In this document: piece by piece, positions 55,601 to 64,000 of the stretch
Position numbering within the stretch: the first letter of the stretch is position 1
How the letters are laid out: every line of letters starts with the position of its first letter
Origin: Phycisphaerae bacterium
Lineage (GTDB): Bacteria > Planctomycetota > Phycisphaerae > SM23-33
Length of the DNA stretch: 64,000 bases
Direction of reading: 5' to 3'
Assembly (NCBI GenBank): GCA_011050235.1
Contig: DRGC01000055.1
Location: forward strand, 99,533-163,532
The notes under the pieces: generated by a model
What the model saw: only the letters and a program-made list of their open reading frames with translations
The model's database searches: none
What the model was told of the DNA's origin: nothing
Translations under genes and position numbers: made by a program

Positions 55601-57001
55601 TCACGACAGATAGTTCCTATCCACGCGCGTAAACGGTTTGATATCCGCCGCCACATCGTCGTAGCCTTCCCGGCCCATCAGGGCGAACGTTGCCTTCTTG
55701 CCCAGTTCCACCGCCGGTTGATCGTAGGCGTCGATGTTCAGCAGCTCGCCCATCAGGCTGGTGACAAACTCGTAGAGATAGATAAACTCGCCGACCGAAT
55801 GCGGCATGATTTCGTCGAAGCGGATCGTCACGCTCGGCCGATTCGAGGCGGCCAGGGCATACTCGGTGGCGACCTTTTCGGCACTGAGCAGCTTGGAGAG
55901 CTTCGTCTTTCGCAGATACGTCAGGCCGGGCACGTCGGCGAAGTCGTCGGGGACGCGGACGTCCTTGGGGTGCTTTTTGACTTCCAGGAAGACCGTCAGC
56001 TTGTCGTTGGGCCCTTCGCGATAGAGCTGCACCTGGCTGTGCTGGTCGGTCGTGCCGAGGGCCTTGATCGGCGTGGGCCCGGTGAAAACCTCGTTGCCAT
56101 CCCGGTCCACCCGCTTGCCCAGCGACTCGGCCCAGAGCTGGCGATACCAGTCCGCCAGCGGATACAGGCGGTTGGAGTAAGGCATCATCACGTGCGTGGG
56201 CTTGCCCTTGGCGGTGGTCGCGATGTACTTGATCGCCGCCAGCCGACACGCGGGGTTCATGCACGGGGCGGTGGCGATCCGTTCCTGCATCTCCGCAGCC
56301 CCCGCCAGCAGCTCGTCGATGTCGATCCCGCACATCGCCGCGCTGAAAAGGCCCACCGGCGAGAGCACGCTGAACCGCCCGCCCACGTCGCCGGGGACGG
56401 CCAGCATGTCGTAGCCGTCGGCGATGGCGATTTCGTGCAGCGTGCCCTTTTCGGTATCGGTGGTGGCGACGATGTGCGAGGCGAAGTCGTCGCCGAGTTT
56501 CTTCTTGAGCATCTCGCGGAAGATCATGAACTGGCTGGCCGTCTCGGCGGTCTCGCCGCTCTTGGAGATGACGTTGACCAGCAGCCCCCGGGCCCCGCGC
56601 CGGCCGACCAGCTTAAGCGTATCGGACACCATCGCCGGGTCGACGTTGTCCAGCACGAACAGCCGCGGGCCGCCGCGCCGAGCGTCGGACAGCAGATTGT
56701 AGATGGCCGGGTTCAGCGCGGCCTGCAGGGCGATGTTGCCCAGCGCCGACCCGCCAATGCCCAGCACCACCAGATCGGTCGTCGTCGAGCGATACTTGTC
56801 CACGAGCGCCTTGACCTGCGCGGCATAGCCTGCGTGCGTGGGCAGGGCGGCATAGCCGAGCCGGCCGGCGTCGATCTGAGCCTTGACGGCCTCGTGGGCC
56901 TGACACATGCGGGGCTTGAGTTCGTCCAGGTCGGCCTGGCTGACGCCGTGGGCATCGCCGACGACCTTATCTGTCGCGTTCTTCCAATAGAGCTGAATCA
57001 T
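55601..57001 (-). CDS. pgi: Glucose-6-phosphate isomerase
   Basis: A 466-residue phosphoglucose isomerase for glycolysis. VLGIGGSALGNIALQAAL binds phosphate, NVISKSGETAETASQF is the SIS signature, GGRFSVLSPVGLFSAAM is the first PROSITE-like block, and FTGPTPIKALGTTDQHSQVQ contains the catalytic region (Glu in this family lies in the preceding block). It is slightly shorter than the ~550-residue enterobacterial form, as in the bacterial PGI subgroup. It ends 13 bp before purL. Confidence 0.95.
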   Translation of the reverse strand: MIQLYWKNATDKVVGDAHGVSQADLDELKPRMCQAHEAVKAQIDAGRLGYAALPTHAGYAAQVKALVDKYRSTTTDLVVLGIGGSALGNIALQAALNPAIYNLLSDARRGGPRLFVLDNVDPAMVSDTLKLVGRRGARGLLVNVISKSGETAETASQFMIFREMLKKKLGDDFASHIVATTDTEKGTLHEIAIADGYDMLAVPGDVGGRFSVLSPVGLFSAAMCGIDIDELLAGAAEMQERIATAPCMNPACRLAAIKYIATTAKGKPTHVMMPYSNRLYPLADWYRQLWAESLGKRVDRDGNEVFTGPTPIKALGTTDQHSQVQLYREGPNDKLTVFLEVKKHPKDVRVPDDFADVPGLTYLRKTKLSKLLSAEKVATEYALAASNRPSVTIRFDEIMPHSVGEFIYLYEFVTSLMGELLNIDAYDQPAVELGKKATFALMGREGYDDVAADIKPFTRVDRNYLS

Positions 57002-57120
57002 CGCACACTCCTATTGGCCGCCGGACAGCGCCGACGGCTGAGAGGCGACAGCTTACTACCGAGTGAGACCGTTTTCCAGAGGGACGTCTTGGCGGCCCCC
57101 TCGGACGGGGCGGCCGCGGC

Positions 57121-57148
57121 TTGAATCGGCCTGTCGGTGACCTATAAT
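57121..57148 (+). promoter_or_regulatory. Sigma70-type promoter for thiS
   Basis: TTGAAT (57121-57126), a 16-bp spacer and a consensus TATAAT (57143-57148) lie 46 bp before the thiS ATG. The short leader leaves no room for a TPP riboswitch. Confidence 0.65.
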
Positions 57149-57194
57149 CAACTCCTGGCGGCCGCTGGACAGATTCCGGCTGGCGAGGTTGAAA

Positions 57195-57395
57195 ATGCGT
57201 TTACGAATCAATGGTGATGACAAGGAACTGGCAGACGGCCTGACCGTGGCCCAACTGCTGGACGAGCTGTCGCTCGAGCCGACGCGCGTAGCCATTGAAC
57301 GCAATAAGCAACTCGTGCGGCGAGCGACCTTCACCGAAACCGCCCTGGCCGATGGCGACGAACTGGAAATCGTCACCCTCGTCGGTGGCGGGTAA
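57195..57395 (+). CDS. thiS: Sulfur carrier protein ThiS
   Basis: A 66-residue ubiquitin-fold protein that ends in LVGGG, the C-terminal Gly-Gly tail thiocarboxylated for thiazole synthesis. MRLRINGDDKELADGLTVAQ and LADGDELEIVTLVGGG are typical. The ATG at 57195 follows GAGG by 6 bases. thiG is 227 bp downstream with one small gene between. ThiF and ThiH/ThiO are not in the window. Confidence 0.92.
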   Translation: MRLRINGDDKELADGLTVAQLLDELSLEPTRVAIERNKQLVRRATFTETALADGDELEIVTLVGGG

Positions 57396-57410
57396 GAAAG
57401 GACCTCCACA

Positions 57411-57620
57411 ATGGTGATCTGTGTCATTAGGATCTGCCTCTTCGTTGCCTCGCTCATCGCCCTCGGCTGGGGAGGCTACGTTCTTGTGGAAGGCTTGAAC
57501 CACGACCTTGCCGCCGGCGCTGGTGGAGGTGCTATGATCGGCGGAGCTTTGGTAGCCCTGGCCATTCTGACCCACTCCTGCAAGCCAGCCCCCAAGCCGG
57601 ATGGTCATCAGAACCAATAG
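57411..57620 (+). CDS. Small two-helix membrane protein between thiS and thiG
   Basis: A 69-residue protein with hydrophobic segments at about 4-25 and 36-53 separated by a Gly-rich turn ([16 protein letters not shown]), ending in a polar tail. An AAAGGA ribosome site lies 8 bases before the ATG. It starts 15 bp after thiS and ends 2 bp before thiG, so it is part of this operon. Family not recognised; a link to thiamine is only positional. Confidence 0.7.
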   Translation: MVICVIRICLFVASLIALGWGGYVLVEGLNHDLAAGAGGGAMIGGALVALAILTHSCKPAPKPDGHQNQ

Positions 57621-57622
57621 TC

Positions 57623-58444
57623 ATGGATATCCCCCCGATCACCATTGGTAGTTTCGAAATCGCCAGCCGGCTCTTTGTCGGCACGGGCAAGTACGCCACG
57701 TATGAATTGATGCGGGACGCCCTGGCCGAGAGCGGGTGTCAGGTCGTCACCGTCGCGGTTCGCCGCGAGCGGATGGTCGACCCCGACGGGCGGAGCATTC
57801 TGGATTTTCTCGACCTGGACCGCTACACGCTGCTGCCCAACACGGCCGGGTGTTTCTCGGCCGAAGACGCCGTCCGCACCGCCCGCCTGGGGCGCGAGCT
57901 GCTGGAGGGCCTCGGTAGCGCCGGGGCCGGCTGGGTCAAGCTTGAGGTGCTGGGCGACAAGAAGACGCTGCTGCCGGACCCGGTCGGCACGCTGGAAGCC
58001 CTCAAGGAACTCAAAGCCGACGGCTTCGATGTCCTGTGCTACACCAGCGACGATCCGATCATGGCCCAGCGGTTGAAGGAGGCCGGGGCCGCCTCGGTCA
58101 TGCCGGCCGGTAGCCCCATCGGCTCGGGCCAGGGCGTGCTGAACCCCTGGAATATCCGCATCATCCTCGAGCAGCTCAAAGACGGCGACCCGGACTTCCC
58201 GGTGATCGTCGACGCCGGGGTGGGGACGGCCTCCGACGTAACGATCGCCATGGAGATCGGCGCCGACGGCGTGCTGCTCAATACCGGCATCGCCGGGGCC
58301 GACGACCCGCTAGCGATGGCGCGGGCCATGCGCCTGGCGATCGAGGCGGGCTATCTCGCCGCCCGGGCCGGCCGAATCCCGCGAAAGCTCTACGCCACGG
58401 CCTCCAGCCCCCTCGACGGTGTCATCGGAGCCGAACGATCATGA
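57623..58444 (+). CDS. thiG: Thiazole synthase ThiG
   Basis: A 273-residue TIM-barrel enzyme that condenses deoxyxylulose-5-phosphate, dehydroglycine and ThiS-thiocarboxylate into the thiamine thiazole. [42 protein letters not shown] (containing the Schiff-base Lys), [12 protein letters not shown] and [20 protein letters not shown] are diagnostic. It follows the small membrane gene by 2 bp and overlaps the next gene by an ATGA. Confidence 0.96.
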   Translation: MDIPPITIGSFEIASRLFVGTGKYATYELMRDALAESGCQVVTVAVRRERMVDPDGRSILDFLDLDRYTLLPNTAGCFSAEDAVRTARLGRELLEGLGSAGAGWVKLEVLGDKKTLLPDPVGTLEALKELKADGFDVLCYTSDDPIMAQRLKEAGAASVMPAGSPIGSGQGVLNPWNIRIILEQLKDGDPDFPVIVDAGVGTASDVTIAMEIGADGVLLNTGIAGADDPLAMARAMRLAIEAGYLAARAGRIPRKLYATASSPLDGVIGAERS

Positions 58445-58950
58445 GCCAAATCGACGACCAACCGCCATCCACCCCACCGGCCGATTCGGCGGAGGTCACG
58501 CGGATGCATCGGCAAACTCGCATCTGCCTGTGGATCATCGTCATCGGTCTGGTCAATTTCCTGGCGTTCGTGATCGGCTACTCCTACCTGTATGGCGAGG
58601 CCGTCAACGGATGGGTCGTTGAGGACTCGGCCGGCCATTATCGTTACTTCCTCCAGTCCAAGAGGGAAGTCTCGCAGGGCGAGTTCATTTACAGCGGCGT
58701 CCATTCGATCAGCGTCTGGATCACCGTCGGGGCCGTCATGCTGGCGATGCTGACGTTGGCCAAGGAGCGGATCGCCTCGTCGATGCGGGTGACGATCCTC
58801 CGCGGGCGAACGCTGATCACCGTACTGGCGACGATCATCACCATCACCGTCGTGCTGCTGTCCGTGGTGCACACGCTACGGTTCGTCCAAAAGCTCCGCC
58901 ACCCCACAGCGCCCCCGCCCGCCACGCAGCCGAATGACACTCTCCGTTGA
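58441..58950 (+). CDS. Three-helix membrane protein, unknown function
   Basis: A 169-residue protein with hydrophobic segments at about 29-48, 87-106 and 123-144, and a Pro/Thr-rich C-terminal tail. The ATG overlaps thiG's stop (ATGA) and its end overlaps the helicase start by 17 bp, so it is translationally coupled on both sides. I do not recognise a family. Confidence 0.75.
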   Translation: MSQIDDQPPSTPPADSAEVTRMHRQTRICLWIIVIGLVNFLAFVIGYSYLYGEAVNGWVVEDSAGHYRYFLQSKREVSQGEFIYSGVHSISVWITVGAVMLAMLTLAKERIASSMRVTILRGRTLITVLATIITITVVLLSVVHTLRFVQKLRHPTAPPPATQPNDTLR

Positions 58951-60916
58951 CGATATCCTCGCTCCCGGCGGCCTGATCGCTGACCATCTGGACGGCTACG
59001 AACTCCGCCCCCAACAGCTGGCGATGGCCCACGCGGTCGACGAGGCCTTTCGCGACCGCCAGCACCTGCTCGCCGAGGCCGGCACGGGCGTGGGCAAGAG
59101 CTTCGCCTACCTCGTCCCCGCGATCCTGCGCGTCGCCGAGGAGAACCAGCGCGTCGTCATCTCAACCTATACCATCGCCCTGCAGGAACAGCTCATCGGC
59201 AAGGACCTGCCCTTCCTGGCCAAGGTCCTGCCGATCGAGTTCGCAGCCGCCGTGGGCAAGGGGCGCAACAACTACCTGTGCATCCGTCGCCTGGCGCTGG
59301 CGATCCGCGGGCGGGACAAGCTGTTCGCCGACCCCCGGCGCCTCGACGAACTTCAGGCCGTCGCCGACTGGGCCATGCAGACCGAAACGGGCAGCCGTCA
59401 GGAAATCGACTTCCCGCTCTCGCACGTTGTCTGGCGCCACGTCTACAGCGAAATCGACCTGTGCAGCGGCGCCAAGTGCGAACACTACCCGCGCTGCTAC
59501 ATGCAGGCCGCCCGCCGGCGAATGCAGCAGGCCGATGTCGTCATCGTCAACCACGCCCTGTTCTTTTCGGACCTGGCGCTGCGGGCCCAGCACGCCGGCT
59601 TTATCGGGCCCTACGATCTGGTCGTGCTGGACGAGGCCCACACCGTCGAGCAGGTCGTCAGCAACCACTTCGGCGCCAGCGTCTCGGCCGCCGGGGTGCA
59701 GCGCGTCCTGCGAGATCTATACGACGACCGTCACCATCGCGGCCTGCTGGCGCTGCTGGACGATCGCAAGGCCTTCGATGCCGCCCGCCGGGCGTCCAAG
59801 TCGGCGGAGGGGTTCTTCAATTCCATCGCCGACTACCACGGTCCGGCGCTGGCTGCCAACGGGCGGATCGTCCAGCGAGATATCGTACCCAACGATCTGT
59901 CGCCGGCGCTGCAGGCGCTGGCTAAGCAGTTGCGGCAGCTGCGCCAATCGGCCGGCCAGAGCGACCAGGCGTTCGAGCTTCTCGGGTATGAGTCGAAGTG
60001 TCGCGAGTTGGCCGAAAAGATCGAGGCCCTTGTCGACCAGGCCGACGAAGACCGCGCCTATTGGGCCACCATCCGCCCGCCGCGCCGGGGCCAGGGGCCG
60101 GCCATCACGCTGGCCGCAGCCCCCATCAACGTCGCGCCCATCGTCAGCAAGTTGCTGTTCGACGCCGTCCCCTCGGCCGTGCTCACCAGCGCCACGCTGG
60201 CGACGGCGCGCGGCGATCGGCACGGCTTTGAATACATGCGACACCGCCTGGGCCTGGAAGACGGCCAGGAGGTCCTGCTGGCCAGTCCCTTCGACTTTCG
60301 ACGCCAGGCAAAGCTCTACGTCGAGACGACCCTCGGCGAGCCAAACGACCTCGCCGCCTTCGCGCCGATCGCGGCCGAGGCCATCGCCTATTATGTGCAG
60401 AAATCCGAGGGCCGATGCTTCGTCCTGTTCACCAGCTACGCGATGCTCAACGCCATGGCCGAACGGTTGGCGCCCTTCGCCGCCGACTGCGACTATCGGG
60501 TGCTGGTCCAGGGCGAGGATATGCCCAACAACCTGCTGCTCGAATCGTTCCGCGCCGAGCCGCGGTCGATCCTGCTGGGCACGACCAGCTTCTGGCAGGG
60601 CGTGGACGTGGCCGGGGCGGCGCTATCCAACGTGATCATCACCAAGCTGCCGTTCGCCGTGCCCAACGAGCCGCTGACCGAGGCCCGCATCGACGCCATC
60701 CGCACCGGCGGCGGTAACCCGTTCATGGAATACCAACTTCCCGAGGCGGTCATCCGCTTCAAGCAGGGGTTCGGGCGCCTGATCCGATCGACCCAGGACA
60801 CGGGGTTCGTGGTCGTGCTGGACCATCGCATCGCGACCAAACGCTACGGCCGAGCCTTCGTCGACGCCCTGCCCGATATCGAGATCGTTCGCGATGAATT
60901 CACCGCCCAGCGGTAG
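58934..60916 (+). CDS. dinG: DinG-like ATP-dependent DNA helicase (XPD superfamily 2)
   Basis: A 660-residue Fe-S helicase. LRPQQLAMAHAV is the Q-motif area, AEAGTGVGKSFAYLVP is Walker A, and VVLDEAHTVEQV is the DEAH box. Cysteines around NNYLC and DLCSGAKCEHYPRC could bind the 4Fe-4S cluster, and QGFGRLIRSTQDTG is motif VI. It unwinds DNA:RNA or damaged DNA structures in repair. The absence of a separate exonuclease domain fits the bacterial DinG core. Start at 58934 overlaps the previous gene. Confidence 0.9.
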   Translation: MTLSVDDILAPGGLIADHLDGYELRPQQLAMAHAVDEAFRDRQHLLAEAGTGVGKSFAYLVPAILRVAEENQRVVISTYTIALQEQLIGKDLPFLAKVLPIEFAAAVGKGRNNYLCIRRLALAIRGRDKLFADPRRLDELQAVADWAMQTETGSRQEIDFPLSHVVWRHVYSEIDLCSGAKCEHYPRCYMQAARRRMQQADVVIVNHALFFSDLALRAQHAGFIGPYDLVVLDEAHTVEQVVSNHFGASVSAAGVQRVLRDLYDDRHHRGLLALLDDRKAFDAARRASKSAEGFFNSIADYHGPALAANGRIVQRDIVPNDLSPALQALAKQLRQLRQSAGQSDQAFELLGYESKCRELAEKIEALVDQADEDRAYWATIRPPRRGQGPAITLAAAPINVAPIVSKLLFDAVPSAVLTSATLATARGDRHGFEYMRHRLGLEDGQEVLLASPFDFRRQAKLYVETTLGEPNDLAAFAPIAAEAIAYYVQKSEGRCFVLFTSYAMLNAMAERLAPFAADCDYRVLVQGEDMPNNLLLESFRAEPRSILLGTTSFWQGVDVAGAALSNVIITKLPFAVPNEPLTEARIDAIRTGGGNPFMEYQLPEAVIRFKQGFGRLIRSTQDTGFVVVLDHRIATKRYGRAFVDALPDIEIVRDEFTAQR

Positions 60917-60946
60917 CGATCGGCCCCTGTCCGGCCCGGGGCAGCG

Positions 60947-60975
60947 TTGCGGCCAGCCTGATGGGTGGGTATAAT
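60947..60975 (+). promoter_or_regulatory. Sigma70-type promoter of the secreted protein at 61025
   Basis: TTGCGG (60947-60952), a 17-bp spacer and consensus TATAAT (60970-60975) lie 49 bp before the ATG at 61025. Confidence 0.65.
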
Positions 60976-61024
60976 CTGTGGGACTGAGTTTATCCCCCCA
61001 ATGCGGGGGCCGAGGAACCGGCAA

Positions 61025-62164
61025 ATGAAGCATTTAACTGGGGTCTTGATCGTCGTCGCCGCCTTGGTGGCGCCGTGGGGCCGATCGGGCGGGCCGATCA
61101 TTGACGTGGTCTCGGCGGCCACGGGCAGGCCTGTCTCCGAGATGACGTCGAAGGACTTCGATGAGTTCTACGAAGACGTCTTCACGCGCGCTGACGACGC
61201 CGGTCGGCTGGTCATGTTCGTCTACTGGAAGCCCAAGGCTTCGCCCAAGGCCCGCCGGGCCAAGTCAATCCTCATAACTCAGACCCTCCGGTCGATCACG
61301 CGGCAGTTCATTATCCGATCGATCGAGATCGTCCCCAACGATAAGCACGGCCCGGGCTATCGGGGGAACGTCGATGGAGGCAACTTGCCCGTCTGGGGCC
61401 TGTTCAAGCCCAATGGGGAGTTTCTGGACGGGGGAGATTACGAGACCGTCGGGGCCAAAGGCAAAGGGGGCTGGCGCAAGACCGCCAGCGAGATCGCCCG
61501 CGACCATCCGCCCACCGGCAAGAGGACCCGCGTCCAGATCGCCCGCCTGCTCAAACGGGCCAACAGAGATCTGGAAAAGAGTCTCTACGCCAAGGCCGAG
61601 CCGGCCCTGTGGAAGCTGAAGAAGGTCTGGCACCCACCTGAACTGGCCGAGCAGTGCGAAGAATTCTGCGAAAAAATGCAGAGCCACATCGACGATCTCA
61701 ACGATGACGTGGAAGAGCTTCTCACCGACGAGGACTTCCTCGGCGCAGCCCTGGCCTACCAGAGAATCATCGACACCTTCACCTCGCGCACCAAGACCGG
61801 CAGAGACGCCCAGGACAAGCAGAAGGCACTCCTCCGCGAGCACCCGAAGATCCGCATTGACTTCAATAAGGTCCGCCGCGGCGAGATCGATCCCGCTGAC
61901 CTTGTCGGCCAGACGAACGACGATGAGACGGGCGTCGACGAAACAGATAGCGACGACGAGGTGGATCGCGGCGACGACGACAAAGCAGACAACAAGCCGG
62001 CCGATGACAAGGAGGCCAAGGCCCGCAGCCTTATCGGCGTCGCGAAGCTTTACAAGGGCAACGGCATGATCGACAAGGCCCGACAGAAGCTCCAGGACTG
62101 CATCGACCTCTACGGCGAAACCGAAGCCGCCAAAGAAGCCCAAAAGCTCCTGGATGAGTGGTAG
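61025..62164 (+). CDS. Secreted protein with thioredoxin-like N-terminal region and acidic linker plus TPR-like tail
   Basis: A 379-residue exported protein with a short signal peptide (MKHLTGVLIVVAALVAPWG). Residues about 45-150 contain RLVMFVYWKPKASPKARRAK and NLPVWGLFKPNGEFLDGGDY, suggesting a thioredoxin-like fold without a CxxC. A helical middle is followed by an Asp/Glu/Lys-rich linker (about 285-330) and a C-terminal helix pair (GVAKLYKGNGMIDKARQKLQ). The tail matches the one on the heparinase-like protein. The ATG at 61025 follows GAGGA; an earlier ATG at 60965 overlaps the promoter. Confidence 0.75.
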   Translation: MKHLTGVLIVVAALVAPWGRSGGPIIDVVSAATGRPVSEMTSKDFDEFYEDVFTRADDAGRLVMFVYWKPKASPKARRAKSILITQTLRSITRQFIIRSIEIVPNDKHGPGYRGNVDGGNLPVWGLFKPNGEFLDGGDYETVGAKGKGGWRKTASEIARDHPPTGKRTRVQIARLLKRANRDLEKSLYAKAEPALWKLKKVWHPPELAEQCEEFCEKMQSHIDDLNDDVEELLTDEDFLGAALAYQRIIDTFTSRTKTGRDAQDKQKALLREHPKIRIDFNKVRRGEIDPADLVGQTNDDETGVDETDSDDEVDRGDDDKADNKPADDKEAKARSLIGVAKLYKGNGMIDKARQKLQDCIDLYGETEAAKEAQKLLDEW

Positions 62165-62200
62165 CCCCACGCCGAAGGCTATGACAACGGGACAATCCCC

Positions 62201-63163
62201 TCAGCCGCTTTGGGCACAGAGGCCGACGACGAGTTGTTGCAGGGCGGTCTTGGCGTCGGCGCCGGTTTTCATGGCGCGGTCGGCGGCCAGCAGGCGGCGA
62301 AAATCGCTCACCAGCCGGTTCATCGGACGGCGGCGCAGCAGGTTGGCGAACTGCTGCCTGTTGTAGTAAACGCGCACGGCCTTCATGGCGACATCGGGGC
62401 CTTTGCCGGCCGCCACCATCTGGTGGGCCTGCATCACCCGCCGCACGTGCCACCCAATCAACCCCAGCACGCGAAACTCCTCCCCCCGGACTGTCAGCAT
62501 CCCGCCCATCGCCGTCAGCGCCCCGGCTGCGTCGCCGGCCGTCAACGCATCGGTCAGCGCGAAGGCCGCCGGCCCGGCCGTCGCCGTCACCAGCGCCGAC
62601 ACATCCGCCAGCGTGATCGTGTCGCGCCGGCCCACGTAGAGCGAGAGCTTCTCGATCTCCCCATCCAGCGCCGCATAGTCGCCGCCGATCCATTCGCCCA
62701 GCAGACCCGCCGCATCGCCGGCGAGCGTCTTGCCCCGCTTCTTGGCTGCCTGCATCAGCCAGCCGCGAAGATCGGTCTTTTCCGGAACAGCGCAGTCAAA
62801 CGTCTGGCCGATCTTGGCGACCAGCTTGTAAAGCCGTGTAGTCTTCGGCCAACTCGAGACCATCAGCACGAGCACAGCCGTCTCGACCGGCGCTTGCAGA
62901 TACTTCTCCAACGTCTCACGGTTGGCGCTGATGAACGCATCGGCGTCGCGAAGGACCACCGCCCGCCGGGCCGCCAGAAACGGTAGCGTCCGCAGCGCAT
63001 CCAGCACCTCGGCCAACTCAGCCGACGCGTCGTAGGTGGCCACCGCAATCTGCGGGTCGGCCTCGCCGACGACGGCCGAGATGATCTCCTGACGATGGGC
63101 GTCCTGGAGATACGCGTCCGTGCCGACGAGCACGTAGACAGGTTTGACCGGTTGCAACGTCAT
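62201..63163 (-). CDS. holA: DNA polymerase III delta subunit (clamp loader)
   Basis: A 320-residue clamp-loader delta subunit that opens the sliding clamp. VYVLVGTDAYLQDAHRQEII at the N-terminus, LPFLAARRAVVLRDADAF, GGDYAALDGEIEKLSLYVG and LGLIGWHVRRVMQAHQMVA are HolA family segments. The ATG at 63163 matches the family start; the upstream open frame is not coding. It converges with the secreted-protein gene 37 bp away. Confidence 0.88.
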   Translation of the reverse strand: MTLQPVKPVYVLVGTDAYLQDAHRQEIISAVVGEADPQIAVATYDASAELAEVLDALRTLPFLAARRAVVLRDADAFISANRETLEKYLQAPVETAVLVLMVSSWPKTTRLYKLVAKIGQTFDCAVPEKTDLRGWLMQAAKKRGKTLAGDAAGLLGEWIGGDYAALDGEIEKLSLYVGRRDTITLADVSALVTATAGPAAFALTDALTAGDAAGALTAMGGMLTVRGEEFRVLGLIGWHVRRVMQAHQMVAAGKGPDVAMKAVRVYYNRQQFANLLRRRPMNRLVSDFRRLLAADRAMKTGADAKTALQQLVVGLCAQSG

Positions 63164-63363
63164 AGCCGCAACGATAACACAAAATCCCCGTCGGTAAAAT
63201 CTTCTCCCGAAACCTGCCGCACGATCGAGCGGGCCGCAAACAAACCAACCCCGTGGGCCGGCCGACGACGACGGACCCACGGGGCATGGTTCACCCGTTC
63301 AGCGATGCGCAACGGCCCGCCGACCGGGTGGGTCAACTTGCCGTCCGCCCGCGATGTACGAGC

Positions 63364-63471
63364 TTAAAACTGGCGCTTGCGGTACTGGACCCAGAAGATA
63401 ATCAGGCCAATCAAGATCACCAGGGGAATGAGCTGCCACAACTGAATGACACCGCCAAATAATGCCAGCAT
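63364..63471 (-). CDS. 35-residue single-span membrane protein (sORF)
   Basis: A 35-codon minus-strand gene. It starts MLALFGGVIQLWQLIPLVIL, continues through one hydrophobic span, and ends with a basic tail YRKRQF. A GGAG ribosome site lies 8 bases before the ATG at 63471, which supports real translation. The shape, one helix and a positive C-terminus, is common to small accessory membrane proteins. Function unknown. Confidence 0.72.
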   Translation of the reverse strand: MLALFGGVIQLWQLIPLVILIGLIIFWVQYRKRQF

Positions 63472-63603
63472 ATCATCATCTCCTTCATTGCCAAGCCTGG
63501 TCGGCTGGACCGCTTACAATCCATTCCGCCATCGGGCGCCAGATCGCGGCCGGCGGCAACACCTGGCCCGTTCAGCGGTTCGTCCCGTCAGCCGAACAAT
63601 AAC

Positions 63604-63676
63604 TAGCGGCGACTGGACTCGAACCAGTGACCCAGGGCTTATGAATCCCTTGCTCTGCCAACTGAGCTACGCCGCC
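63604..63676 (-). tRNA. tRNA-Met (CAT)
   Basis: A 73-base cloverleaf on the minus strand. The acceptor GGCGGCG pairs with CGCCGCT (one G-U) and discriminator A; the D-arm is GCTCAGTTGGCAGAGC. The anticodon loop is TTCATAA with CAT; the last stem pair is A-G. CCA is not encoded. The acceptor starts with a G-U pair, not a C-A mismatch, so an elongator Met is likely; a lysidine-modified tRNA-Ile cannot be excluded. Confidence 0.92.
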
Positions 63677-63764
63677 GCAGCGAACGAGTATTCTCGCGAG
63701 CAGGCGGGGGGGTTTGCAAGACCTTTTCTGCTGGGAGGCGTTGGATTAGAATCGCGGCCCCATT

Positions 63765-64000
63765 ATGCAAGTTTGGATACTTATTGGCTTCGTGATCGCC
63801 CTGAGCTTTCTGACCGACCCGAAGGCGGCCTCGACGGCGACCTCGATGACGCCTGTCGGCTGGTGGACGGCTGCGATGGCGGCCGTCTACATCGGCGGCG
63901 CCGCCGCGATGGCCCGCATCGGCGTGGCGGCCACACTGCGAGTGCTGGCCCGGGCCGCAGGGGCGGGCCCGTCGGCGGCGCGGCGACAGCGGCTGCCGAC
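63765..64000 (+). CDS. Membrane protein, N-terminal part (cut by window edge)
   Basis: The first 78 codons of a gene running off the right edge. It starts MQVWILIGFVIALSFLTD and has a second hydrophobic segment, WWTAAMAAVYIGGAAAM. The remainder is Ala/Arg-rich. Too little is present to assign a family; integral membrane peptidases often begin this way. A TAGAAT -10-like element is at 63747-63752. Confidence 0.65.
   Translation, partial: MQVWILIGFVIALSFLTDPKAASTATSMTPVGWWTAAMAAVYIGGAAAMARIGVAATLRVLARAAGAGPSAARRQRLP

Noticed and set aside
57149..57194. Possible TPP riboswitch before thiS
   Set aside because: Only 46 bases separate the -10 box and the ATG and no THI-box sequence is visible.

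Overview
The window is a high-GC, densely packed stretch of a bacterial chromosome. It most resembles an anaerobic or facultative member of the Planctomycetota (Phycisphaerae-like). That assignment is an inference from content, not from a marker gene: many sulfatases and polysaccharide-active enzymes, several uroporphyrinogen-decarboxylase (URO-D)-superfamily proteins, an MttB-family methyltransferase, a glycyl radical enzyme (an oxygen-sensitive family), a DUF4838 protein, and a PurL with extra N-terminal PurS-like domains beside a separate PurQ.

Positions 1-39760 form an accessory carbohydrate-degradation region. It opens with a truncated GH127-like gene on the minus strand. A plus-strand operon follows (alcohol dehydrogenase, sulfatase, GH116, five-bladed propeller glycosidase; 1047-7070). 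It converges on a tight seven-gene minus-strand operon (17248 down to 7045: sulfatase, ARSK-like sulfatase, URO-D-like, PL22-like lyase, GH32, glycyl radical enzyme, MttB-like). A divergent plus-strand operon runs 17571-26083 (URO-D-like, ceramidase-like, SDR, epimerase, FG-GAP propeller, FAD oxidoreductase, TIM-barrel protein). Then come a heparinase II/III-like protein, two head-to-head PHP-domain phosphoesterases sharing a 31-bp inverted repeat, a second ceramidase-like protein, a sulfatase-fold protein with Thr at the formylglycine position, a beta-helix gene remnant, a lower-GC DUF4838 gene, an SGNH hydrolase and a pectate-lyase lipoprotein. Most enzymes in the three operons lack signal peptides, so much of the depolymerisation or desulfation probably happens inside the cell. 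No SusC/SusD or TonB-dependent transporter is visible.

A tRNA-Arg(CCG) at 40078-40150 marks the change to mainly housekeeping genes. On the plus strand these are an HDAC-family deacetylase, a TIGR02206 membrane protein, an FHA protein and a C45-type Ntn hydrolase. On the minus strand they are an AI-2E transporter, a CNNM/CorC protein, two more URO-D-like proteins, a sugar isomerase, a hydroxyacid dehydrogenase, purQ, purL and pgi. These are followed by thiS, a small membrane gene and thiG, then dinG, a secreted protein, holA, a 35-residue membrane sORF, tRNA-Met and the start of another membrane protein. Intergenic spaces hold several degenerate repeat families.

Working model (inference): the operons take apart a sulfated, uronate-containing and possibly methylated glycan. 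Sulfatases, including one close to the glucuronate-2-sulfatase ARSK, expose uronic acids; lyases and glycosidases cleave; dehydrogenases and epimerases rearrange sugars. The glycyl radical enzyme, MttB-like and URO-D-like proteins suggest an oxygen-independent elimination or demethylation step that has no described counterpart I can name.
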